This document shows positions 43,373 through 51,566 of a DNA stretch of 64,000 nucleotides, piece by piece. Numbering within the stretch: position 1 is the first letter of the stretch; each line of letters begins with the position of its first letter. The notes beneath the pieces are model-generated. The model had not been told where the DNA came from. It did not search any database and was given only the letters and a program-made list of their open reading frames with translations. Origin of the DNA: Gemmobacter sp034519525. Its GTDB lineage: Bacteria; Pseudomonadota; Alphaproteobacteria; Rhodobacterales; Rhodobacteraceae. A program made the translations under genes and the position numbers. Location: assembly GCA_034519525.1 (NCBI GenBank), contig JAXHOJ010000054.1, positions 122,829-186,828 of the forward strand, given 5' to 3'.

Positions 43373-44620
43373 ATGAGTGATTTTGCCCAAAACGCCCGCT
43401 TCACCACGGCAGCCCTGCGCGACCTGTTCGATCCCACCCCCCTGCAGCGCAACGATCATCTGTCGGCGCGCTACGGGGCCGAAATCTATCTGAAACGCGA
43501 AGATCTGACGCCTGTGCGCAGCTACAAGCTGCGCGGGGCCTTTACCGCCATGCGCAAGGTGCGGGCCGCCCAGCCCGATCAGCAGCATTTTGTCTGTGCC
43601 AGCGCAGGGAACCATGCGCAGGGCATGGCCTATGCCTGCCGACATTTCGGGGTTCGGGGCACGATCTTCATGCCGGTGACCACGCCGCAGCAGAAGATCG
43701 AAAAGACGCGCACCTTTGGCGGCACTTCCATCGAAATCGTGCTGACCGGCGATTATTTCGACCAGACGCTGGCCGCCTCGCAAGAGTTCTGCCGGGCGCA
43801 GGCTGCGCATTTCCTGTCGCCCTTCGATGATGCCGATGTGATCGAAGGGCAGGCCAGCGTGGGGGTGGAGCTGCTGGATCAGCTGGGCCGCGCGCCGGAT
43901 CTGGTGATTCTGCCGGTGGGGGGCGGCGGGCTTGCCTCTGGTGTGACGCGCTATCTGCGCGCGGTGGCGCCGGAGACCGGCTTTCGCTTTGTAGAGCCTT
44001 TGGGCGGGGCCAGTATGCAGGCTGCCCTGCAGGCGGGGCAGCCCGTCACCCTGCCGCGCATCAACAGTTTTGTCGATGGCGCGGCCGTGGCACGGCTTGG
44101 GGCGGCGACCTTCGCCTGCCTGTCCTGGGCCAGCCCCGATCAGGTGCTGCTGGCGCCCGAAGACCGGATCTGCATCACCATGCTGGAGATGCTGAATGTC
44201 GAAGGCATCGTGCTGGAACCCGCGGGCGCCCTTTCTGTGGATGTGCTGCCGGTTCTGGCAGAGGATATTCGCGGGAAAACCGTGGTTTGCGTCACCTCCG
44301 GCGGGAATTTCGATTTCGAGCGCCTTCCAGAGGTGAAAGAGCGGGCGCAACGCTATGCCGGGCTGAAGAAGTATTTCATCCTGCGGATGCCGCAGCGGCC
44401 GGGCGCGCTGCGCGAGTTTCTGATGATGCTGGGGCCGGATGACGATATCGCGCGGTTCGAATATCTGAAGAAATCGGCGCGGAACTTCGGATCCGTGCTG
44501 ATCGGGATCGAAACGAGGGCGGCAGAGAATTTCGACCGTATGGCCGAACGGATGGATGCGGCCGGATTCACCTGGCGCGATATCACCGGCGATGATGCTT
44601 TGGCTGAATTTCTGATCTGA
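43373..44620 (+). CDS. ilvA: Threonine ammonia-lyase (threonine dehydratase)
   Basis: PLP enzyme that deaminates threonine to 2-oxobutyrate, the first step to isoleucine. The 415-residue product from 43373 begins MSDFAQNARFTTAALRDLF. The PLP lysine is in VRSYKLRGAFTAM, and SAGNHAQGMAYACRHFGV and PVGGGGLASGVTRYL follow. A C-terminal ACT-like regulatory region starts near residue 335 (YFILRMPQRPGALREFLMML). An alternative ATG at 43313 lies inside the preceding gene. Confidence 0.93.
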   Translation: MSDFAQNARFTTAALRDLFDPTPLQRNDHLSARYGAEIYLKREDLTPVRSYKLRGAFTAMRKVRAAQPDQQHFVCASAGNHAQGMAYACRHFGVRGTIFMPVTTPQQKIEKTRTFGGTSIEIVLTGDYFDQTLAASQEFCRAQAAHFLSPFDDADVIEGQASVGVELLDQLGRAPDLVILPVGGGGLASGVTRYLRAVAPETGFRFVEPLGGASMQAALQAGQPVTLPRINSFVDGAAVARLGAATFACLSWASPDQVLLAPEDRICITMLEMLNVEGIVLEPAGALSVDVLPVLAEDIRGKTVVCVTSGGNFDFERLPEVKERAQRYAGLKKYFILRMPQRPGALREFLMMLGPDDDIARFEYLKKSARNFGSVLIGIETRAAENFDRMAERMDAAGFTWRDITGDDALAEFLI

Positions 44621-44638
44621 TCGCGGGGCCATGGCGCA

Positions 44639-44962
44639 TCAGGCCGCTGTAAGCCGCGCCATGGCCGCCAGAAATTCGGCTTTCGATTCGTGATACAGCG
44701 ATACAAGCCCCGGCAGATCCGCCTCTGCCCGGGCGCCGATCCCGCGCCGCTCTGTCTGCTGGCAGCGCAGGGCCAGCTGGTGGAAGCCAAGGTTCAGCGC
44801 GCTGCCTTTCAGGAAATGCAGATCGGCATCCAGATCGGCGCTGCCTGCCGCAAGCCTTGCGATGACCACATCGGTTTCATCCAGAAACAGGCTGATGATC
44901 TCGGCAAAGCCATCTTCGCCCACTTCGGCCCGCAGATCCGCCACCCTTTCCCAATCAATCAC
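44639..44962 (-). CDS. Hpt (histidine phosphotransfer) domain protein
   Basis: A 107-residue all-helical protein with the Hpt phosphorylation motif ADLHFLKGSALNLGFHQLAL; the histidine in HFLKGSA is the likely phosphoacceptor. It probably shuttles phosphate in a multistep phosphorelay. It is divergent from the response-regulator/PP2C gene, 160 bp away, which is the natural partner. Convergent with ilvA (18 bp). Confidence 0.88.
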   Translation of the reverse strand: MIDWERVADLRAEVGEDGFAEIISLFLDETDVVIARLAAGSADLDADLHFLKGSALNLGFHQLALRCQQTERRGIGARAEADLPGLVSLYHESKAEFLAAMARLTAA

Positions 44963-45122
44963 GTCAACCCCCGGTCACTTGCCTTGCACCCTGTTCGCAG
45001 GTTGGCCCCGCGACATTAACAGCCGGTTACTGCGCGCCCCCGTTTCCCGCGTCATTTTAGCTTTCACCAAGTCTTAAGCTCTGCCGCCGAATCTGCCTGT
45101 CAGGCGGGGATGGAGTGGCGGG

Positions 45123-46373
45123 ATGAACATGATGCGGGGCGGGCGGCAGGCGCCGGTGGTGCCGCGACGGGTTTTGGTGGTGGATGACAGCAAGGCGCAG
45201 CGGCGGGTGCTGTCGCTGTCGCTGATGCGGCAGGGCTATCAGGTGATGGAGGCCGCTACGGGGGAAGAGGCGCTGGCGCTGTGCCGCCACACCGCCTTTG
45301 ATTTCATCCTGTCGGATTGGGTGATGCCGGGCCTGTCGGGCCCCGATTTCTGCCGTGCCTTCCGCGCCTTGCCACAGGAAAGTTATGGCTATTTCATCCT
45401 GCTGACCTCGAAATCCGAAAAGGGCGAGGTGGCGCATGGGCTGGATCTGGGGGCCGATGATTTTCTGACCAAGCCGGTCAATGCCGATGAACTGCACGCG
45501 CGGTTGCGGGCGGGGGAGCGGATTCTGGGGATGCAGCGCGAGCTGGTGGAGAAGAACCGCCTGATCGGGCGCACATTGGCGGAACTGCAGAAAGTCTATG
45601 ATTCGCTGGACCGCGACCTGATCGAGGCGCGCAGGCTGCAACAGACCATGGTGCGCGAAAGGCACCGGAATTTCGGGCGCGGCGCGGCCTCGATCCTGCT
45701 GAAACCTTCGGGGCATGTGGGCGGCGATCTGGCGGGGTTCTTTGAAATCAGCGCGCGGCGGGTTGCGCTTTATTCGGTGGATGTCTCGGGCCATGGCGTG
45801 GCCTCTGCGATGATGACGGCGCGGCTGGCGGGGCATCTGTCCGGCGCCTCGCCCGATCAGAACATGGCGCTCAGCGGCGGGGGCGACGGGCGGCAGGGGG
45901 CCTGGCCGCCCGAGATGGTGGCGGCAAGGTTCAACCGCATGATGCTGGAGGATATGCAGGTCGAACAATACTTTACGATGGCCTATGCCGAGGTAGATCT
46001 GGAAAGCGGGCGGGTGCAGCTGGTGCAGGCCGGGCATCCCCATCCGCTGATCATCCGCGCGGGCGGGGCGATCGAACGGCTTGGCCAGGGCGGGCTGCCG
46101 ATCGGCCTGCTGCCCGATGTGGTCTTTGACCGGGTGGAGGCGCGGCTGGCACCGGGGGACCGGCTGTTCCTGCTGTCGGACGGGGTTACGGAATGTCCGG
46201 CCCCGGATGGCACCGAACTGGGCACCGAGGGGCTGGAGATGTTTTTGCGCCGCAACGCCGATCTGGAGGACCGGGCGCTGCTGGAAACGCTGGTCTGGGA
46301 GCTGCACGCCCATACGGGCGGCGGCGATTTTCCCGATGATGTTTCGGGGGTGCTGTTCCGCTATGCCGGCTAA
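45123..46373 (+). CDS. Response regulator fused to PP2C/RsbU-type phosphatase
   Basis: A 416-residue protein with an N-terminal receiver domain (VVDDSKAQR with D21/D22; phosphoacceptor D65 in ILSDWVMPG; KPVNADELHARL lysine). A coiled-coil linker (ELVEKNRLIGRTLAELQKVYD) leads to a SpoIIE/PP2C domain with HVGGDLAGFFEI, YSVDVSGHGVASAMMTARL and LFLLSDGVTECPAPDGTELG. This is the plan of RsbU-like switches that dephosphorylate an anti-sigma antagonist; in Rhodobacter capsulatus a similar protein (RbaY) acts in the RbaV/RbaW system controlling stationary phase and gene transfer agent. Orthology is inferred, not shown. Confidence 0.9.
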   Translation: MNMMRGGRQAPVVPRRVLVVDDSKAQRRVLSLSLMRQGYQVMEAATGEEALALCRHTAFDFILSDWVMPGLSGPDFCRAFRALPQESYGYFILLTSKSEKGEVAHGLDLGADDFLTKPVNADELHARLRAGERILGMQRELVEKNRLIGRTLAELQKVYDSLDRDLIEARRLQQTMVRERHRNFGRGAASILLKPSGHVGGDLAGFFEISARRVALYSVDVSGHGVASAMMTARLAGHLSGASPDQNMALSGGGDGRQGAWPPEMVAARFNRMMLEDMQVEQYFTMAYAEVDLESGRVQLVQAGHPHPLIIRAGGAIERLGQGGLPIGLLPDVVFDRVEARLAPGDRLFLLSDGVTECPAPDGTELGTEGLEMFLRRNADLEDRALLETLVWELHAHTGGGDFPDDVSGVLFRYAG

Positions 46374-46384
46374 CCTGAGTCGCG

Positions 46385-46831
46385 TTAGCGCGCGCCTGTC
46401 AGCACCCGGGTCAGCATCGCCCGGTCACCGGGATTTCCCAGAAGCCCGACAGCCTCTGCCGCAGGCAGCCAGACGGCGCTGTGCCCCGGTTCGGTGGGCG
46501 GGCCGATGGGCAGGATGGGCTGTGCCAGATAGAGGGTGCAGAGCTTTTCGGCCCAGAGATCATAATCCGGCATATAGCAGAACCGGCGGAAGGCCCCGAT
46601 GCGGCGGCGGATGCGGATATGCCAACCGGTTTCCTCCATCACCTCGCGGTGGAGGGCGGCGATCGGATGCTCTCCGGGGTCTATGCCGCCGCCGGGCAGT
46701 TGAAATTCGGGGGTCGGCGCGTCCTGAAAGGTGGTCAGCAGCTGATCCCCCTCCAGCAGCACCGCATAGACGCCGGGGCGCCGCTTGTAGCGCTGCCCTG
46801 CCTTCACTGCCTCGCCATAGCGCCGTATCAT
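46385..46831 (-). CDS. NUDIX hydrolase
   Basis: A 148-residue protein with a full Nudix box GGGIDPGEHPIAALHREVMEETGW (near residues 47-70), which coordinates the Mg ions. Hydrolyses nucleoside-diphosphate-linked substrates; the substrate is unknown. Ends YLAQPILPIGPPTEPGHSAVW, then LLGNPGDRAML. The ATG at 46831 (MIRRYGEAVKAG) is one of several and gives the compact domain. It converges with the response-regulator gene. Confidence 0.85.
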   Translation of the reverse strand: MIRRYGEAVKAGQRYKRRPGVYAVLLEGDQLLTTFQDAPTPEFQLPGGGIDPGEHPIAALHREVMEETGWHIRIRRRIGAFRRFCYMPDYDLWAEKLCTLYLAQPILPIGPPTEPGHSAVWLPAAEAVGLLGNPGDRAMLTRVLTGAR

Positions 46832-46915
46832 CCCTTGGACCCCGAACTTGCCCTGCCTATATAGGCGCGGTATGCCAAGACTGGCGCCTTCAGGAAACCC
46901 CCCCGGGAAAACTTC

Positions 46916-47926
46916 ATGACCATCGGCTCGCAAATCGCATGGGACGATACCGTCCTGCCATTCCAACTTGATCATGCCGACATCCGCGGCCGCGTGGCGC
47001 GGCTGGATGGTGTGCTGGATCAGGTGCTGAAACAACACAATTACCCACCGCAGATCGAGGCTTTGGTCTGCGAGGCCACGCTGCTGACCGCGCTGATCGG
47101 CCAGACGATCAAGCTGCGCTGGCGGCTTTCGCTGCAGATCCGGGGCACCGGCGCGGTCAAGATGGTGGCCACCGATTATTATGGCCCGACCGAAGACGGC
47201 CAGCCCGCCCGGATGCGGGCCTATGCCCATTTCGAACCCGATCAGCTGGAGGGCGCCGACAAGCCCTTTGATCTGCTGGGCGAGGGCTATTTCGTGATCG
47301 TCATCGACCAGGGCCAAGGTACGACCCCCTATCAGGGCATCACCCCGCTGACCGGCGGCACTTTGGCGGCTTGTGCCCAGACCTATTTCGCGCAATCCGA
47401 ACAGCTGCCGACCAATTTCGCACTGACCTATGGCCAGTCGCAGACACCGGGCGGGGCGCCGCATTGGCGGGCCGGCGGCGTGATGATCCAGCATATGCCC
47501 AAAGCCTCGCCCTTCGCGGCGCAGGAGGGTGGCTCGGGCGAGGGCGGTCTGCTGCAGGCACAGGATATCGTGCAGGGCGAGGATGGCGAGAACTGGAACC
47601 GGGTGAACATGCTGCTGGAAACGGTGGAGGAGATGGAGCTGATCGGGCCTTCCGTCGCCCCCACCGATCTGCTGGTGCGGCTGTTCCACGAGGAAGGGCC
47701 GCGGGTGTTCGAAACCCAGCCGGTGCGCTTTGGCTGTTCGTGCTCGGCGGAAAAGGTGCGCTCGTCGATGTCGATCTATTCGGCCAAGGATCTGCGCCAC
47801 ATGACGACGCCCGAAGGCATCGTGACCGCCGATTGCCAGTTCTGCGGCGCGCATTACGAATTTGATCCGGCAACCCTGGGGTTCGAGGCGGAAGCGGCGG
47901 CGAAGGCGGCGCGCGATGCAACCTGA
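46916..47926 (+). CDS. hslO: Redox-regulated chaperone Hsp33
   Basis: A chaperone activated by oxidation of a zinc-bound cysteine set. The 336-residue protein has the Hsp33 N-terminal domain (DDTVLPFQLDHADIRGRVARLD) with KMVATDYYG and VIVIDQGQGTTPYQG-type segments, and the C-terminal switch with CSCSAEKV and CQFCGAHY (CxC then CxxC), the four zinc cysteines. It ends 11 bp into the next gene. Confidence 0.93.
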   Translation: MTIGSQIAWDDTVLPFQLDHADIRGRVARLDGVLDQVLKQHNYPPQIEALVCEATLLTALIGQTIKLRWRLSLQIRGTGAVKMVATDYYGPTEDGQPARMRAYAHFEPDQLEGADKPFDLLGEGYFVIVIDQGQGTTPYQGITPLTGGTLAACAQTYFAQSEQLPTNFALTYGQSQTPGGAPHWRAGGVMIQHMPKASPFAAQEGGSGEGGLLQAQDIVQGEDGENWNRVNMLLETVEEMELIGPSVAPTDLLVRLFHEEGPRVFETQPVRFGCSCSAEKVRSSMSIYSAKDLRHMTTPEGIVTADCQFCGAHYEFDPATLGFEAEAAAKAARDAT

Positions 47927-48503
47927 AGATCTGATCCGGGCGCTGCAACGGCCTGCGCCTGAAAGCTCGGATTACGATCTGAACCCGGCGGTGGTTCTGC
48001 CTGCGGGGCGCAAGCTGCGCCCTGCAGCGGTTCTGGTGGCCATCTGCGAAGGGCAGGCGGGGCCAGAGGTGCTGCTGACCAAACGCGCTTCGGGGTTGAA
48101 ACATCACCCCGGGCAGATCGCCTTTCCCGGCGGCAAGATTGATGACGGCGATCGTTCGGCCGAGGCGGCGGCGCTGCGCGAGGCGCAAGAGGAAGTGGGG
48201 CTGAACCCGGCGCTGGTGCGGGTGCTGGGCCGACTGCCTGCGCATGAAACGGTGACCGGCTATACGGTGATCCCGATTCTGGCGCATATCGGCGGGCCAT
48301 TCGTGACCCGCGCCGAGGCGGGCGAGGTGGAAGAGGTGTTTCGCGTGCCGCTGGTGCATCTGGCGGATCGCAGCCGTTACCGGATCGAGCGGCGGCAGTG
48401 GCGCGGCCAGTGGCGGCGCTATTATGCCGTGCCCTGGGGGCCTTATTATATCTGGGGCGCCACGGCGCGCATCCTGCGCGGGCTGGCAGACCGGCTGGCA
48501 TGA
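47916..48503 (+). CDS. CoA pyrophosphatase, NUDIX family (NudL/YeaB type)
   Basis: A 195-residue protein with LLTKRASGLKHHPGQIAFPG, the UPF0035/CoA box, followed by the Nudix box GGKIDDGDRSAEAAALREAQEEVGL (near residues 71-95). It likely hydrolyses coenzyme A or its derivatives. The start at 47916 (MQPEDLIRAL) overlaps the hslO 3' end by 11 bp; its stop overlaps the cca start (ATGA). Confidence 0.85.
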   Translation: MQPEDLIRALQRPAPESSDYDLNPAVVLPAGRKLRPAAVLVAICEGQAGPEVLLTKRASGLKHHPGQIAFPGGKIDDGDRSAEAAALREAQEEVGLNPALVRVLGRLPAHETVTGYTVIPILAHIGGPFVTRAEAGEVEEVFRVPLVHLADRSRYRIERRQWRGQWRRYYAVPWGPYYIWGATARILRGLADRLA

Positions 48504-49661
48504 AAGTGACCGGGGCCTGGATTGCCGATGCCGGAACGCAGGCCATCTGCGCCGTGCTGGTGGCGGCGGGCTGGCGGGCGCTGTTCGTGGGCGGCTGCGT
48601 GCGCAATGCGCTGCTGGGCGTGCCGGTGGGCGATATTGATATTGCCAGCGATGCGCCGCCTCAGGTGGTATCGGATCTGTGCCGGGCGGCCGGGTTCAAG
48701 GTGGTGCCGACGGGCATCGACCATGGCACGGTGACGGTGGTGGCCAATGGCGTGCCGCATGAGGTGACGACCTTCCGCCGCGATGTGGAAACCGACGGGC
48801 GCCATGCGGTGGTGGCCTTTTCGGACCGGATCGAGGAGGACGCCGCGCGGCGCGATTTCACCATGAACGCGCTTTATGCCGCGCCCGATGGCACGGTGAT
48901 CGACCCGCTGGGGGGGCTGCCCGATCTGCAGGCGCGGCGGCTGCGCTTTGTAGGTGACCCGGCGCTGCGCATCCGCGAAGATTATCTGCGCATCCTGCGG
49001 TTCTTCCGCTTTCATGCGATGGTATGGCGATCCGGCGCAGGGCATTGATCCCGAAGGGCTGGCCGCCTGTGCCGCGCTGGCCGAGGGTCTGGCGGGGCTG
49101 TCGGCAGAACGCATCGGGGCCGAGATGAAAAAGCTGCTTGCGGCGGCGGATCCGGCACCGGCTGTGGCATCCATGGCGCAGGCGGGCGTGCTGGCGCGGG
49201 TTCTGCCAGGGGCCGATGCGCGGGGGCTGGCGCCGCTGGTGCATCTGGAGGCCGGGCGGGCGCCGCGCTGGTTGCGGCGTCTGGTGGTGCTGGGCGGGGC
49301 GGATGTGGCGCAAAGCTGGCGCCTGTCGCGCAGCGAGGCCCGCGATCTGGGGCGGCTGCGCGATGCGGTGGGTTCGGGGGAAAGCCCGGCGGTTCTGGGC
49401 TGGCGGATGCAGGCCGATCTGGCGGCGGATGCCGTTCTGGCGCGGGCGGCGCTACTGGAAATGTCGCTGCCGGACGGGTGGGACGCCGATGTGGCGCGGG
49501 GCGCCGCCGCGCAGATGCCTGTGAAACCGGCTGATCTGATGCCCGGCCTGCAGGGGCAGGCGCTGGGCGCGCGGCTGAAAGAGATCGAGGCCGCTTGGTG
49601 CGCCAGCGATCTGAGGGCCGGGCGTGATGTGCTTTTGCGCGGAAGATCACTTTCGGGTTGA
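48500..49661 (+). pseudogene. cca: CCA tRNA nucleotidyltransferase, frameshifted at about 49019
   Basis: Adds or repairs the 3'-CCA of tRNAs. The first part (48500 to about 49018) has the head domain motifs FVGGCVRNALLG and GDIDIASD, then ARRDFTMNALY and RIREDYLRILRFFRFHA. The second part continues one frame on with WYGDPAQGIDPEGLAACAAL, the family's expected next residues, through AERIGAEMKKLLAA to the end at 49661. The junction reads GCG-A-TGG where GCG-TGG is expected, so one extra A at 49019 restores the frame. The gene is normally essential or strongly conditional, which argues for a base-call error over true loss. Confidence 0.85.
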
Positions 49662-49694
49662 GCGGTTTTCCTTCCGGTCAAATTCGCATATACC

Positions 49695-49719
49695 AAGCCT
49701 GATATTTTTCATCAGGCTT
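49695..49719. repeat. Inverted repeat AAGCCTGAT/ATCAGGCTT before the first ABC exporter
   Basis: A perfect 9-bp stem with a 7-base loop (ATTTTTC) ends 4 bases before the ABC exporter ATG. It could be an operator or a 5'-UTR hairpin; the loop, not the tail, holds the T-run, so it is not a normal terminator. Confidence 0.6.
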
Positions 49720-49723
49720 CACC

Positions 49724-51566
49724 ATGTTCCGCTTCTTTGAAGGTCTGGTCGATCCGTATCGGCCCTATATCCGCAGCAATACGCCACCCCGCAGGCTTTG
49801 GCCGTTCCTGAAGGAATATGTCGTGCCGTTCCGGGGCGTGTTTGCGATTACGGCGCTGACCTCGATCATCACGGCGGCGGCGGATGTGGCGCTGATCTGG
49901 TATGTGGGGCGGGTGGTCGATCTGCTGGCGCAGGGCGACGCCTGCACAGGTTTGGGCCGATTACGGGACCGAGATTATGGCGGTGGCGCTGGTCGTGCTG
50001 ATCCTGCGGCCGATGGTGCATTTTGTGAATGTGGCGCTGCTGCACAATACCATCCTGCCGAATTTCGGCACGATGATCCGGTTTCGGGCGCATGACCATG
50101 TGCTGCGCCAGCCCGTGGGCTGGTTTGAAAGCGATTTTGCCGGGCGGATTGCCAACCGCATCATGCAGACGCCGCCGGCCGCCGGGGATGCGGTGTTTCA
50201 AACCTTTGATGCGGTGGCCTTTGCCAGCGTGACCATCGTGGGGGCCGGCATCATGCTGGCCGAGGCGGATCTGCGGTTGCTGTTGCCGCTGGTGCTGTGG
50301 CTGGGCCTGTATATGGCGCTGGTGAAATGGACGTTGCGGCGGGCCGGCCCGGCCTCGAAGGCCAGTTCGGATGCGCGGTCTGCGGTGACCGGGCGGGTGG
50401 TGGATGCTTATACCAACATTCATTCGGTAAAGCTGTTTGCCCATCACGATCTGGAAATGCGCCATGCCACCGAGGCCATCGAAAAGGCGCGCACCACCTT
50501 TCAGCATGAGATGCGGGTGGTCACCAAGATGGATCTGGCGCTGACGGTGCTGAACGGGTTCCTGATCGTGGCCGTCACGGGCTGGGCGATCCTGCTGTGG
50601 TATCAGGGGCAGGCAAGTGTGGGCACGGTGGCGGCGGCGACGGCGCTGGTGCTGCGGCTGAACAACATGACCTATTGGATCATGTGGGCGACCACGTGCT
50701 TGGTGCAGGCGCTTGGGGTGGTGCAGGAGGGGATGGAGACGATCACCCAGCCCATCGGGCTGGTGGATGCCCCGGAGGCACAGCCCCTGCGGCTGACGCG
50801 GGGCGAGATCGTACTGGATCATGTCTCGCATCACTACGGGCGCGGCACGGGGGGGCTGCGCGACATCAGCCTGACGATCCGGCCGGGGGAACGGATCGGG
50901 GTTGTCGGGCGTTCGGGTGCCGGGAAATCGACTTTGGTGAAGCTGATGCTGCGGTTCTATGATTGCGAAGGCGGGCGCATCCTGTTCGACGGGCAGGATA
51001 TTGCGCGGGTCACGCAGGATTCGTTGCGGCGCGAAATCGGCATGGTGCAGCAGGACAGCAGCCTTCTGCACCGCTCGGTGCGGGAAAACATCCTGTATGG
51101 CCGCCCCGAGGCGACAGAGGCGGATATGATCCTGGCCGCGAAACGGGCCGAGGCGCATGAGTTCATCCTGACGCTGGAAGACCCGGAAGGGCGCCGGGGT
51201 TATGATGCCCATGTGGGCGAGCGGGGGGTGAAACTTTCGGGCGGGCAGCGGCAGCGTATCGGGCTGGCGCGGGTGATCCTGAAGGATGCGCCGATCCTGA
51301 TCCTGGACGAGGCGACCAGCGCGCTGGACAGCGAGGTGGAGGCGGCCATCCAGTACACGCTGGATACGGTGATGCAGGGCAAGACCGTGATCGCGATTGC
51401 GCACCGGCTTTCCACCATTTCGGCCATGGATCGCATCGTGGTGCTGGAAGATGGCGGCGTGGCCGAAGACGGCAGCCATGCCGCGCTTTTGGCGCAGGGC
51501 GGGCTATATGCCCGGTTCTGGGCGCGCCAGTCCGGCGGCTTCATCGGAACGGAGGAACAGGTTTGA
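49724..51566 (+). pseudogene. ABC exporter, fused membrane and ATPase domains, frameshifted near 49937
   Basis: An MsbA-like half-transporter gene. The start piece (49724 to about 49937) begins FRFFEGLVDPYRPYIRSNTP with membrane helix 1. In the next frame, TPAQVWADYGTEIMAVALVV continues the membrane domain, followed by Walker A GRSGAGKSTLVKLML, LSGGQRQRIGLARVIL and LILDEATSALD. The junction CAG-GGC-G-ACG fits one extra G near 49937 (or two bases missing). Coupled by ATGA to the second exporter. If the break is a base-call error the two proteins form a heterodimeric exporter; if real, the first subunit is lost. Confidence 0.82.

Noticed and set aside
45057..46313. 418-codon minus-strand frame
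   Set aside because: Antisense to the response-regulator/PP2C gene, which has unambiguous domains.
46832..47854. Upstream extension of the NUDIX gene into a 489-codon frame
   Set aside because: The extra N-terminal part is antisense to hslO; only the last 148 residues show the Nudix fold.
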